Below, piece after piece: positions 43,074-52,433 of a stretch of DNA of 64,000 nucleotides; the stretch's first letter is position 1; each line of letters opens with the position of its first letter. The stretch is from Hyphomonas sp. (lineage in GTDB: Bacteria; Pseudomonadota; Alphaproteobacteria; Caulobacterales; Hyphomonadaceae), in assembly GCF_016125515.1 (NCBI RefSeq), contig NZ_WGLO01000020.1, positions 1-64,000 of the forward strand, in the 5' to 3' direction. The notes below the pieces were generated by a model. That model ran no database searches. It was not told where the DNA came from and saw nothing but the letters and a program-made list of their open reading frames with translations. Made by a program: the position numbers and the translations under genes.

Positions 43074-43089
43074 CTAACGGGTCGTTAAC
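43074..43089 (+). promoter_or_regulatory. CtrA-like box upstream of the FliM-type gene
   Basis: CTAA (43074-43077), seven bases, TTAAC (43085-43089). The known CtrA box is TTAA-N7-TTAAC, so there is one mismatch. It ends 23 bases before the ATG of a flagellar switch-type gene, and the CtrA phosphorelay kinase cckA is in this window. Confidence 0.45.
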
Positions 43090-43112
43090 CGGAACCGGGC
43101 GATGAATGTCCA

Positions 43113-44222
43113 ATGACCTTCGACCTGGATGCTCCGGACTCCGCGACGTCGCTGCTGGGCAGCGCCGATGACGGCTGGGACATGCCCCCGCGCCGCCGGG
43201 GCCAGGTCATGTCCGATCTGCCGAAGACCTTTGAACCGGCCGAGCCGGACCGTCCGCTGCCGACCAGCCGGGGCGTGTTGACGCCGGCCGAGATCGAAGC
43301 GCTGCTGCGGCCGGACCTGTCGGACATGCCGCCCGAGCCCGAGCCCGCCGCACCGACGGTGCCGCGCGCTGTCAGCGAGTTCGCCGCGCCGCCGCCAGCC
43401 GATACGTCGCTGGACCATGACACAGCCCGGCGCCTCGCGGCGCGCCTGTCGCTGGCCCTTCGCGACAGCTGCGGCCTGCCGGTCGCGGCCATGGTGTCCG
43501 GCACACGCCGCGCACCTTTCGACCAGTCGGTCAGCCAGAGTCCGGCGACCGGCCCGGCCTTTGCCTGCTTCACGGCCCGCAGCGGCGATGTGGGCGCGGT
43601 GCTCGTTCTGCCCGCTGGCTTCACCCAGTTGCTGATCGAGACGGCTTGCGGCGCACAAAGACGCCCCGGCGCGCCCCAGCCGCTGAGCCCGATAGATCTG
43701 GCGTTGCTGGATGCACTGCTGCGCCCGTTGGCGGCCGCCATTGCGCCGGACCTGACCTTCTCCAGCCTTGAAACCGAGGCGGTGTTTGCCGCATCGATCG
43801 CTCCGCCGGGCGGCGCATTCGTGGCCGACCTGTCGCTGCGGGTTCAGACGCACACGTTCGGGGCGCAGCTAATCCTCGCGTCCACGCTCGCAGGCATCGA
43901 GTTGCCCGCAGCGGTTCCGGCGCCGAAACAGGCCGCCGCGCCGAAACAGGCCGCCGCGCCGATCCACGGCGCCCTCTCGACGGTCCTCACCGCGCGGGTG
44001 GCGAGCCTCGCCGTGCCGCTCTCGCGCCTGTCCGGCCTGAAGCCGGGCGCGACCCTGCTGCTGGGAATCCCGGCGGATCAGCCGGTCGAACTCGTCTCGG
44101 GCGGGGAGGGCGGCGTTCTAGCGGCCGAAGCGGAAATCGGCCGGCGCGGCAACCGCGTTGCCTTGCGCATCACGCGCCGCGGCCCGGCCCTCGGCGGACT
44201 TACCCGGCCGGCTTCGTCTTGA
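43113..44222 (+). CDS. FliM/FliN-type flagellar motor switch protein
   Basis: A 369-residue protein. Near residue 55 lies GVLTPAEIEALLRP, matching the CheY-binding motif of FliM; residues 110-240 resemble the FliM middle domain weakly; and residues about 290-360 form a SpoA/FliN domain (SLAVPLSRLSGLKPGATLLLGI, RRGNRVALRIT). A linker contains two copies of an 18-base unit (43921-43938 and 43939-43956), encoding PKQAAA twice. It is rather divergent for FliM and no other motor genes are adjacent. Its 3' end overlaps yceI by 23 bases. Confidence 0.75.
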   Translation: MTFDLDAPDSATSLLGSADDGWDMPPRRRGQVMSDLPKTFEPAEPDRPLPTSRGVLTPAEIEALLRPDLSDMPPEPEPAAPTVPRAVSEFAAPPPADTSLDHDTARRLAARLSLALRDSCGLPVAAMVSGTRRAPFDQSVSQSPATGPAFACFTARSGDVGAVLVLPAGFTQLLIETACGAQRRPGAPQPLSPIDLALLDALLRPLAAAIAPDLTFSSLETEAVFAASIAPPGGAFVADLSLRVQTHTFGAQLILASTLAGIELPAAVPAPKQAAAPKQAAAPIHGALSTVLTARVASLAVPLSRLSGLKPGATLLLGIPADQPVELVSGGEGGVLAAEAEIGRRGNRVALRITRRGPALGGLTRPASS

Positions 44223-44877
44223 TGAACTCCGCTTCGATCTCGATGACCACGTCATCGGTGATCAGGCCCGTAAACCTGTCGATCCCGAAATCAGACCGCC
44301 TGATCGACAAGGTCGCTGAAAAGCCGACCACGTCTGCGCCGCGCAGCCGGTCATAGGCGCTGCCATTCAGGCGGGCCTTGATGATCACCGCCTGTGTCTT
44401 GCCCTTCAGGGTCAGGTCGCCGCTGATGTCGGCTTCGTTCTTGCCCACGACTTTCAGCCCGTAGGTCTTGAACGTCGCCTGCGGATAGGCGCCGGCATCG
44501 AACCAGTCCGGCCCCATGAGTTCTTCAGCAAATTCCGGATTGGCGATGTCCAGCGAAGACATGTCGACGACGGCCGTCACGGTGGCGGCTTCGGGATGGG
44601 CCGGATCGCCCGACAGGCTCGCATCAAACCGGTCGAACCGCCCGACATAAGTCGAATAGCCCAGATGATTGATCTTGAAGAGGATCGAGGCGTGCTTGGT
44701 GTCGAGCTTGTAGTCGCCGGCCGGCACGCTCAGCGCCGCCGCCTCGACCTGCGGCTTCAATACGGTCGCGGCCAGCGAGTTGCATCCTGCCAGTGCCGCG
44801 AGCGGAAAAGCCAGCCCGAGCAGCGCGGCCTTCGCAGTGCGTTTCGGTTGTGTCAGGTTTTCTTTGAAGCGAGCCAT
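44200..44877 (-). CDS. YceI-family lipoprotein
   Basis: A 225-residue YceI protein with a lipoprotein signal (LAALAGC lipobox near residue 34) and the YceI beta-barrel domain, marked by GDYKLDTKHASILFKINHLGYSTYVGRFDRFDASL. YceI proteins bind isoprenoid-like lipids in the periplasm. It overlaps DUF885 at its start by 25 bases, so the two are coupled, and FliM-like at its end. Confidence 0.9.
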   Translation of the reverse strand: MARFKENLTQPKRTAKAALLGLAFPLAALAGCNSLAATVLKPQVEAAALSVPAGDYKLDTKHASILFKINHLGYSTYVGRFDRFDASLSGDPAHPEAATVTAVVDMSSLDIANPEFAEELMGPDWFDAGAYPQATFKTYGLKVVGKNEADISGDLTLKGKTQAVIIKARLNGSAYDRLRGADVVGFSATLSIRRSDFGIDRFTGLITDDVVIEIEAEFIKTKPAG

Positions 44878-46709
44878 GCGTCCACCGTTTCTTCCAGAAC
44901 TGCGAGAGGCACCGCGCCGTCCTTTAGCACGATGTCGTGGAATTCGCGAATGTCGAACGCGTCACCCAGTTCGGTGCGGGCGCGTTCGCGCAGCTCGACG
45001 ATCTTCAGCATACCGATCTTGTAAGCGGTCGCCTGGCCTGGCATCACGATGTAGCGGTCGATCGCCTTCTGGCAGTCGCCCGGCGGGTTGGGCGTGTTGT
45101 CCATCAGGTATTTGACCGCCTCTTCCCGCGTCCACTTCTTCGAGTGAATACCGGTATCGACGACCAGGCGGGCTGCGCGCCAGATTTCCATCGCGAGACG
45201 GCCAAAGTCCGAGTACGGATCAGCGTAATAGCCCATTTCCTTCGGGGCGAGCTCTGAATAGAGGCCCCAGCCTTCGGAAAAGGCTGTGTAGCCGCCATAC
45301 TTCCGGAAGCTCGGAATGCCTTCCAGTTCCTGTGCGATGGCGATCTGCATGTGATGGCCCGGGATGCCTTCATGGAACGCAAGCGCTTCCAGCTGGTAGG
45401 TCGGCATGTCGGCCATGTTGTAGAGGTTGGCATAGTAAGTCCCCGGACGGCTGCCATCCGGGGCAGGGCGCGAGTAGAACGCCTTGCCTGCAGACTTCTC
45501 GCGGAACGGCTCCACCGCCTTCACTTCCATGTCCGCCTTCGGGAACGTGTTGAACAGTTTTGGCAGGTCGCCCTTCATCTTCGCGATGGCGGCTTCAGCC
45601 TCGGCGAGATACTCCGCTTTGCCTTCCGGCGTGTTCGGCTTGTAGAACCGCGGGTCCGTGCGCATGAAGGCGAAGAAGTCCTGCAGACTGCCTTCGAAGC
45701 CGACCTGCGCCATGATCGCCTTCATCTCGGCGTGGATGCGGGCCACCTCGTCGAGACCCAGCTGGTGGATCTCGTCTGCGGTCATGTCCGTGGTCGTCAT
45801 CTGGGCGAGGCGCATGTTGTAATAGGCTTCGCCGTCCGGCAGCTTCCAAATGCCGTCGTCTGCGGTTGCTTTCAGCTGCTGGGTCACGAGCTCGGCAATC
45901 GCGGCCTCATAGGCCGGGCCCACTGACGTAAGCAGGGCTTCGGCGGCGCGCGCATTGAGGTCGGCCGCCTGTTCCTCGGTGATCGTAGTGTTGGCGGCCA
46001 GCGCCGCCGTCTTGGCCCGGAAGTCGTCCATCAGCGGGCTGTCATCGGCGCCGTCGCCCGCGCCGGAAAACGGATAGCCCGTGATCACGCCGCGCGCGTC
46101 CGACAGCACATAATCGTACACGAACGACGGCGGCTGGATGCCCCGGGCGGCCGAATCGCGGGCATTGGCTACGTGCTGGCCGAGATAGGCGCTGACCCCC
46201 TGCAGGCGCGAGATATAGGCCTCCGCGTCCGACAGTGTTGCAACCTTGTGCTGGTTGATCAGGAAGGCCGGGATGGCTGACTGCACGCCGTGCATCTGGT
46301 TGAACGTGTACTCATACCCTTCGAAAGCCGCCGCCGCTTCCGCCCGCTCCAGCTGGTATTCCGCCAGGCGCCAAGACAGCTGGGCCTGGTTGTCCAGCTT
46401 GTCGAAGTCAAATTCCGCTTTCATTTCAGCGACATTGGCCCGCTGGATCTCGAGTTCAGCCTGTTCGAAGGCGGGCGAGGGGTCGGTCCATTCGCCATAG
46501 CGGTCCTTGATGCCCAAGAAGGTCTGGCGCATCGGATTGCGGGCGACATCCTCGTCGAACTTCCGCTCGAACCAGGCGTTCAGGCGCTGTGATTCTGCGG
46601 CAACGGCCTCGGTCGAATAGGCCGGACCGCCGGGGTCACGATGGGCCGGTGTGCCGCAGGCGGCGAGGGCGTTGAACAGCACAAGGGCGAGCGTGGTCCG
46701 CAATACCAT
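44853..46709 (-). CDS. DUF885-family lipoprotein (putative metallopeptidase fold)
   Basis: A 618-residue DUF885 protein, with lipoprotein signal ending LAAC. The family's zinc-peptidase-like motif appears as ALAFHEGIPGHHMQIAIAQE (HExxxHH), with a later YTAFSEGWGLYSE. A periplasmic zinc peptidase or carboxypeptidase is inferred. The start at 46709 is the ATG with the lipoprotein signal. It is upstream of yceI and overlaps it. Confidence 0.88.
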   Translation of the reverse strand: MVLRTTLALVLFNALAACGTPAHRDPGGPAYSTEAVAAESQRLNAWFERKFDEDVARNPMRQTFLGIKDRYGEWTDPSPAFEQAELEIQRANVAEMKAEFDFDKLDNQAQLSWRLAEYQLERAEAAAAFEGYEYTFNQMHGVQSAIPAFLINQHKVATLSDAEAYISRLQGVSAYLGQHVANARDSAARGIQPPSFVYDYVLSDARGVITGYPFSGAGDGADDSPLMDDFRAKTAALAANTTITEEQAADLNARAAEALLTSVGPAYEAAIAELVTQQLKATADDGIWKLPDGEAYYNMRLAQMTTTDMTADEIHQLGLDEVARIHAEMKAIMAQVGFEGSLQDFFAFMRTDPRFYKPNTPEGKAEYLAEAEAAIAKMKGDLPKLFNTFPKADMEVKAVEPFREKSAGKAFYSRPAPDGSRPGTYYANLYNMADMPTYQLEALAFHEGIPGHHMQIAIAQELEGIPSFRKYGGYTAFSEGWGLYSELAPKEMGYYADPYSDFGRLAMEIWRAARLVVDTGIHSKKWTREEAVKYLMDNTPNPPGDCQKAIDRYIVMPGQATAYKIGMLKIVELRERARTELGDAFDIREFHDIVLKDGAVPLAVLEETVDAWLASKKT

Positions 46710-46887
46710 GATGAACCGAATCCTGTTGTTAAACGTTGAGGCGACGCGTTGGTCTTAACGGTTTTTTTGGATTCGTTAACCTTTGGCGTGCGAGAAGAGG
46801 GTAACCAAGAAAGTCCCTGGCGTGGCGGCCGCTGCGACGGGGATAATCGCGCTTCCGGCGGCAGGCCGGCTGAATTGGCGGTAGACT

Positions 46888-49485
46888 ATGAAAAAAGACT
46901 CAGAAGCCCTTGATTTGTCTCAGGTCCTCGGTGCCACCGAAGAGACCGGCACGTCGGCGGAACCCCGCGAGCCGGGGCAGAAGGTCGATCTTCTGCAACT
47001 GGCCTTCTGGGGCTGCCTGCTTCTGTCGATTGCCGCCGCCAGCGTTTCGCTGGCCCGGCCCCACGCTTCGGGCGCAACCGGGTCGATCCTGCTGATCACG
47101 ATGGCCTCGGGTGGTCTCGTTTTCCTGCTCTGGACCGTGCGCGGCGCCGGCCGCTTTATCGGCCTTTTCCCCGAGCGCGGCGCTGCCGCCCGCATCGCCA
47201 ATGCGGCCGCCCCGCGTTTTCCCTGGATCGACGCCCTGGACGAAGCAGTGCTGGTGACCGAACCGGGCGGCGCACCGGTCGCTGCCAACTCAGCCTATGA
47301 CGAACTTGCCCAGCTGGCCATTGTCACCGGCGCCAGCGAATCCGGCCCGGTCACTGTGGACCGCCTGTTCGGCGCGAGCCCGGGGCTCGCAGCCCCGGTC
47401 TACCGCCTGTCGAAAGCCGCCAAGGCCGGGGTGCGCCGCCGAGAGCTGCTGCCGCCCGTGGCGCTGGGCCCCGAACAGGTGCCCGCCCAGTTCGAAGTGA
47501 CCGTTTCGCCGCTGCCGCGCGGCCGTGTGCTGTGGCGCATCCGCCGTATCGCCGGACAGATCGAGGCGACAGGCGCTGCCGATCTCAAATCGCTCTATGT
47601 CGAAGACGCTCCGATGGGCTTCTTTGCGGCCCGTCCGGACGGTACGATCACCTATGCCAACGGCTACCTGCGCGAACTGCTGGGCTTGCCGGAATCGGCC
47701 AAGAACATCCGCATCGACGACATCATGCGCCCGGAATTCGTCAAGCTGCTCGGCCGGGACCGCAAGTCCGGCGCGCCGGGCCGGGCGGACATCCAGCTGC
47801 GCGCCCGCGACGGGGTGGAAATCCCGGTGCAGGCGATCACCAGCTGGTCGGGGCGCGGCGCGGATGCCAACGGCCGTACGATCCTTTTGCCCAGCCCGCA
47901 GGTGCTGAATGGCGAGGGAGACCGGTTCGCGCTTCAGGGCGCCTCCCGCCCGATGCGCGCCGATGGCGATCCGATGTTCGACGATGCTCCGTTCGGCGCG
48001 GTCCGTCTGGAAGGCGACCGGGTCGATGGCGCAATCATCCTCGACGCCAACCGGGCCCTGATGGAACTCAGCGGCGGTCGCGCAACGCCCGGCTCGCGCT
48101 TCTCCGAACTCTTCGTCACTGATGAGGAAGGTCAGGATGCGCTCAGCTCGGCCCTGGTCCAGGCCGTCGACAAACCGGTTGCGCTGCGCATCGCCGGCAA
48201 GGATGCCTGCTATGTCAACGTGTTCGTCACGCTGAACGCGGCCGGCCGCCCATCGGTCGCCTATGTCGTGGACATCTCGGAGCACCGCCTTCTCGAACAG
48301 CGTCTTGCGCACGGCGAGAAGATGCAGGCCATTGGCGGCATCGCTGGCCGCATCGCGCACGAGATCAACAACATGCTCCAGATCACGATGGGCAACCAGG
48401 AAGCGCTGGTTGCGCGCCATCCTGTGGGCGACCCGTCCTTTGACAATCTCAAGGCCATCAACGAGGCCACCGTGCGCTCGCGCGACCTCGTCCGCGGCCT
48501 GCTGGCCTATGCGCGTGAGCAGACGTTCAAGCGCGAAGTCTTCAACACGACCGACTTCCTGACGGAGTTCTCGATCCTGCTGCGCGGTGTCATCGACGAG
48601 CGCATCACGCTCGAAGTGAACCATGGCCGCGATGTGCCCTGGATCCGTGCGGACAAGGGCCAGATCGAAACCGCGATCATCAACCTCGTCACCAACGCGC
48701 GCGACGCGATGCTCAGCCATCGCGGCGGCGGCAAGCTGGTCATCCGCACCAGCCGTACCACCGGCCGCGAAGCGCACGCCAAGGGCTTCGACTATGTCGA
48801 GGATGGCGACTACCTGCTGATCGAAGTCGAAGACAATGGTGGCGGCATTCCGAAACAGCTGCAGGAAAAGATCTTCCAGCCCTTCTTCACGACCAAGGAA
48901 AAAGGCTACGGTACGGGCTTTGGCCTCGCCACCGTGTTCGGGATCATCAAACAGTCGGGCGGTTACATCCAGCCGGTCTCGACGGCCGGGAAAGGCACCA
49001 ACTTCCACATCTACCTGCCGGCTCTGCCCGCCGCCGAAATCCCGGCGCCGGTCGATCACGAAGCCGAAGCCCGCGCCAGCGCGCGGCCCGTCGACCTGTC
49101 AGGCCGCGGCCGCATCCTCATCATCGAGGACGAGGCCGGCGTGCGCGACATTGCGGTCTCGGTGCTGCGCTCGCGCGGCTACGAGGTCGAAGAGGCCGAG
49201 GATGGCGAAGAAGCGCTGGAGATCATCAACGCCAAGCCGGGCGAGTTCGATCTCGTGATCTCGGACGTCGTGATGCCGGGCATGAATGGTCCGACGTTGA
49301 TCAAGCAGGCCCGCGAAAAGCTCGGCCATGCGCGCGTCATATTCATCTCGGGCTATGCCGAACAGGAACTCGCCAAGCAGTTGGACGACCGCGCGGTCTC
49401 CTTCCTGCCGAAGCCGTTCTCGGTTCGTCAGCTCTCGGAGCTTGTGAAGCGCGAGATCGGTACGCCGCAGAAGGAAGCCGCCTAG
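46888..49485 (+). CDS. cckA: CckA, hybrid histidine kinase of the CtrA phosphorelay
   Basis: An 865-residue hybrid kinase: two membrane helices (about 35-55 and 66-84), PAS-like sensor regions (about 240-330 and 355-470), dimerisation domain with H491 in AHEINNMLQITMGNQEA, ATPase domain (DNGGGIPKQL, GTGFGLATVFGI) and C-terminal receiver with D793 (LVISDVVMPGMNG). CckA phosphorylates ChpT and so controls CtrA and CpdR, governing the cell cycle and flagellum. The layout fits CckA rather than other hybrid kinases. The 3' end overlaps the hydrolase gene by four bases. Confidence 0.93.
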   Translation: MKKDSEALDLSQVLGATEETGTSAEPREPGQKVDLLQLAFWGCLLLSIAAASVSLARPHASGATGSILLITMASGGLVFLLWTVRGAGRFIGLFPERGAAARIANAAAPRFPWIDALDEAVLVTEPGGAPVAANSAYDELAQLAIVTGASESGPVTVDRLFGASPGLAAPVYRLSKAAKAGVRRRELLPPVALGPEQVPAQFEVTVSPLPRGRVLWRIRRIAGQIEATGAADLKSLYVEDAPMGFFAARPDGTITYANGYLRELLGLPESAKNIRIDDIMRPEFVKLLGRDRKSGAPGRADIQLRARDGVEIPVQAITSWSGRGADANGRTILLPSPQVLNGEGDRFALQGASRPMRADGDPMFDDAPFGAVRLEGDRVDGAIILDANRALMELSGGRATPGSRFSELFVTDEEGQDALSSALVQAVDKPVALRIAGKDACYVNVFVTLNAAGRPSVAYVVDISEHRLLEQRLAHGEKMQAIGGIAGRIAHEINNMLQITMGNQEALVARHPVGDPSFDNLKAINEATVRSRDLVRGLLAYAREQTFKREVFNTTDFLTEFSILLRGVIDERITLEVNHGRDVPWIRADKGQIETAIINLVTNARDAMLSHRGGGKLVIRTSRTTGREAHAKGFDYVEDGDYLLIEVEDNGGGIPKQLQEKIFQPFFTTKEKGYGTGFGLATVFGIIKQSGGYIQPVSTAGKGTNFHIYLPALPAAEIPAPVDHEAEARASARPVDLSGRGRILIIEDEAGVRDIAVSVLRSRGYEVEEAEDGEEALEIINAKPGEFDLVISDVVMPGMNGPTLIKQAREKLGHARVIFISGYAEQELAKQLDDRAVSFLPKPFSVRQLSELVKREIGTPQKEAA

Positions 49486-50213
49486 CGCGACCAGTGCGCG
49501 GCCAGCAAGCCGGCGAATTCCTCGGCGCGTTCGTGACAGGCCCAATGGCCGGCGCCCAGCGCGACATGCAGTGGCACGTTCCATTGCTTCGAAAAGCGCT
49601 CAGCGACGGATAGTTGTACGAAGGGATCGGTTTCGCCCCAGAACAGCTGTCCACGTTTCGGAAGTTTGGCGAGGTCATCGACCCATTCCCCGCGGAATCT
49701 CAATCCGACTGCAGAGCGGTAGAGCTTCAGGATCGACTGGCGCATCGTAAGGTCGATATGGCCGATCTCCTCGCGCGCCAGGCTGGCCGGCATGCCGCCT
49801 TCGATCAGGCCGGCCTCGAGGCGGACCTTGTTGCGCATGCCCAGCATCACGAGTTCGCCCAGCAGCGGCGTTGCCCACATTCGGGCGGTCCGGTGTCCGT
49901 TATATTCCGGGTCGATCACGGCATTGGTGACGCACCAGCTGGACACCAGATCGGGCCGAAGGCAGACCGCCCGCAGCACCAGCAGCGCGCCCCAGTCGTG
50001 CCCCACGATGTGGACGGGCTCGCCCACAGCCTCCATCTGCTCGACCAGCCAGCCGGCATAGGCGTCCTTGGTACAGGTGAAGCCTTCGGGCAAGGGCGCA
50101 GCAAAGCCCGGCAAGGCGAGTGCCTTGAAGGAATCCGGCTGCAGGCCCAGCGCCTTGATCAGCGGTTGCCACAGGATGGGCGTATCTGGAACGCCGTGTA
50201 CGAACAGGATCAT
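49482..50213 (-). CDS. Alpha/beta hydrolase with Asp nucleophile elbow
   Basis: A 243-residue alpha/beta hydrolase. The oxyanion motif HGVPDTP is at residue 6, and the nucleophile elbow is GHDWG with D73, which is the epoxide hydrolase/haloalkane dehalogenase type rather than serine. The catalytic His is near 224 in GAGHW. Substrate unknown. Confidence 0.88.
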   Translation of the reverse strand: MILFVHGVPDTPILWQPLIKALGLQPDSFKALALPGFAAPLPEGFTCTKDAYAGWLVEQMEAVGEPVHIVGHDWGALLVLRAVCLRPDLVSSWCVTNAVIDPEYNGHRTARMWATPLLGELVMLGMRNKVRLEAGLIEGGMPASLAREEIGHIDLTMRQSILKLYRSAVGLRFRGEWVDDLAKLPKRGQLFWGETDPFVQLSVAERFSKQWNVPLHVALGAGHWACHERAEEFAGLLAAHWSR

Positions 50214-50273
50214 GGCTAGGTCCCCTTTGCGTCAGCCTAGCGGCGATGCCGCCGCCCGGCAATCTTGCGCTAG

Positions 50274-51155
50274 TCAGCCAGCGAAATGCTTCTTCTTGCG
50301 CGCCAGCTGGCGCCCCATGAAATCAAGGAAGGCGCGCACTCTGGGATTGTTGCGCAAGTCTGGATGCGTCAACAGCCAGAGGCCGGTTGAGTGGGGGCCG
50401 TCCATCAGATGATCCAGCGACACCAGTTCAGGTACGCGCACTGCATAGGACTTGGGCAGCAACGCCACGCCGCGTCCCAGTCGGCAGGACTCTGCGATGG
50501 CGATGAACGTGTCGGCCCGCAGCACATGCCGGTCCTTGGGCACATGTGCAGCGATCCAGCGGCCGGGCGGTGAATTGCTCATTTCATCGCTGACCGTCAG
50601 CCAGTCGTGATCTTCCCGCCGCAAGCCGCGATTCTTCTGCAGATAAGTCTGGCTGGCGAACACGCCGAAGGAGAGATCGCAAATCCGTCTGCCGATGAAA
50701 TGGTCCGGCGGGGAATCCGAGGGCCGGATCGCGACATCCGATTCAAGACGGTCAAGCGCAAGCCGCCGTGTTGTTACGGCAAGGTGCAGGCGCAAGGAAG
50801 GATGCAAGGCCTGGAACGCGTCGATCATTTCGCTGACGCCGGACATGTAGATGGAGTCTGTCGTCGTGATTGACAGATTGCCGCCCAGCGTTTCACTGGT
50901 CGCTGGCGCCCGTGCCGGGTTGATCGCGGATTCCAGCGTACGTGCCGCCGCCAGGATCGGCTGCGCCTCAGCGAGCGCTTCGTAGTGGGATCCATTCCGC
51001 AGGAAGAGGTTGTAGCCAAGGCGCGACTCGAGTGCCTTCACCCGGCGTTGAACGGTCGAGCGGTCTACACCCAGAATCCGGCTGGTCTCGGCCAGCGAGC
51101 CGGTGCGCGCGAGCACCGCAACAAAGCGATAATCGTCCCAGTTCTGGACGTGCAT
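50274..51155 (-). CDS. LysR-family transcriptional regulator
   Basis: A 293-residue LysR protein: HTH at residues about 18-40 (SLAETSRILGVDRSTVQRRVKALE), then a substrate-binding domain with periplasmic-binding-like repeats. The ATG at 51155 follows GGGGTGGGG. LysR genes are usually divergent from a target, but the adjacent 51156-51434 holds no gene on the plus strand, so the target is unknown. Confidence 0.9.
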   Translation of the reverse strand: MHVQNWDDYRFVAVLARTGSLAETSRILGVDRSTVQRRVKALESRLGYNLFLRNGSHYEALAEAQPILAAARTLESAINPARAPATSETLGGNLSITTTDSIYMSGVSEMIDAFQALHPSLRLHLAVTTRRLALDRLESDVAIRPSDSPPDHFIGRRICDLSFGVFASQTYLQKNRGLRREDHDWLTVSDEMSNSPPGRWIAAHVPKDRHVLRADTFIAIAESCRLGRGVALLPKSYAVRVPELVSLDHLMDGPHSTGLWLLTHPDLRNNPRVRAFLDFMGRQLARKKKHFAG

Positions 51156-51434
51156 TTTTGCCCCACCCCTGCGCAAAACTGCTTATGTGATTTTATTGAC
51201 ACACAGGCGAAGGTTAATTTCAATAGGGATAACGTTGGATGACCGCTGCCAGGATTGTTCGGAAACGAATTTTCGCTGGACGCGTGAATCACGCCCCGCT
51301 TAGGCGCGGCACGACAGGATTGAATTGACGGTTTCGTGCGTCCCCACCCTGCGCGTGCCGTCCAAGGGTCGCCTGCAAAGCCATTGTCCCCAGTGGCTCT
51401 GCGGGCGGCCTTTACCCTTCCGCCGCGTCGACGT

Positions 51435-52316
51435 TCAGTCTGGCGCTGACGGTTCCCAATACGTGTCCGCTGGGAAGACGTCGTCCATCGATCCGGCGAT
51501 GGATGGTCCGTAGACGGGGTTTGCCAGGATGAACCATCCATTGCCCCACATCTGGTCGAAGGCCGGGCTGGCGGTCAGCGCCTTGCGGGCTGGCGGCGTC
51601 AGGGTCTTCGCATTGAAGAGGTCGGCGATGTCGCCAAGCTGGTCGCCGACGAGCGCGACGACGCAGTAGGTCTCCGAGATTGTCGCGCGCCGGCCATCCT
51701 TGCCGGAGCCCTGATCGTCATCGCCGCGCAGGAACAGATTTGATCCGTGTACGAAGTTTCCGATGCCCGCCGCGCTCAACGTTGCTGCATTGCCTTCGGC
51801 GGTGTCGTGGCCGCGGTTGGTGTTGACGATCACTTCGACGCCTGCCGCGCGGATCCGCGCAAGGCCGTCCAGTGCACCGGGAATGGCCACCGCCTTGCCC
51901 GCGCCGGTGCGTTCCCAGTCGGCCCAGACCGCCGGATCGAACGCCTCGCCCTTGCGTTGGCGTTCCGCGGTCACACCGAGGTTCCAGATCAGCGTTTCGT
52001 CGGCGTCGAACACAGCGGCGAGCGGCTTGTCACCGCAGGGCAGGAACTCGGGCGCGTCGGCTGTTGCGCGGGGCGCCAGCACGACGCTGGCATTCGGCCT
52101 CGCGGCGGCCTTTGCTTCGACATAAGCGGCAATGGCATTCCATTCCTGCACCATGGCGATGCGCGCTTCGGCCGAGCCGTAGAGCCATTGCTGGCTCGCG
52201 GTCGGCGATGGCGCCTCAGCCGCGACAGGCGCTTCCGGCGCGGTAGGGGCGGGGGCCGGTGCGGTCTGGCAGGCGGCAAGCAGGGCGAGGGCGGCGGGGA
52301 GGATGTAGCGTTTCAT
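51435..52316 (-). CDS. P4-type acid phosphatase lipoprotein (HAD fold)
   Basis: A 293-residue exported HAD phosphatase of the e(P4)/OlpA class. The lipoprotein signal ends LLAAC at residue 16, followed by a Pro/Ala linker, and the catalytic motif is VFDADETLIWN. It hydrolyses phosphomonoesters such as nucleotides in the periplasm or outer envelope. The ATG at 52316 fits the signal; the frame is open upstream. Confidence 0.9.
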   Translation of the reverse strand: MKRYILPAALALLAACQTAPAPAPTAPEAPVAAEAPSPTASQQWLYGSAEARIAMVQEWNAIAAYVEAKAAARPNASVVLAPRATADAPEFLPCGDKPLAAVFDADETLIWNLGVTAERQRKGEAFDPAVWADWERTGAGKAVAIPGALDGLARIRAAGVEVIVNTNRGHDTAEGNAATLSAAGIGNFVHGSNLFLRGDDDQGSGKDGRRATISETYCVVALVGDQLGDIADLFNAKTLTPPARKALTASPAFDQMWGNGWFILANPVYGPSIAGSMDDVFPADTYWEPSAPD

Positions 52317-52433
52317 GCCCGCTTGGTGACTCCATCCGCCGGGCCTGTCCAGACCCGGCTTACCCGCCGTTACACTTGCAGCCGGCAGCCGGTTTCGCCA
52401 TGGATAGGCGAAACCCGTACCGGAGGACGCCCC

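Noticed and set aside
46755-46780. Two TTAAC half-sites upstream of cckA as a CtrA box
   Set aside because: They are about 15 bases apart instead of seven, so they do not form the two-part box.
47290-49059. A 589-codon open frame on the minus strand inside cckA
   Set aside because: Antisense shadow of a well-supported kinase gene; composition (charged, D/R/G-rich) is typical of shadow frames.
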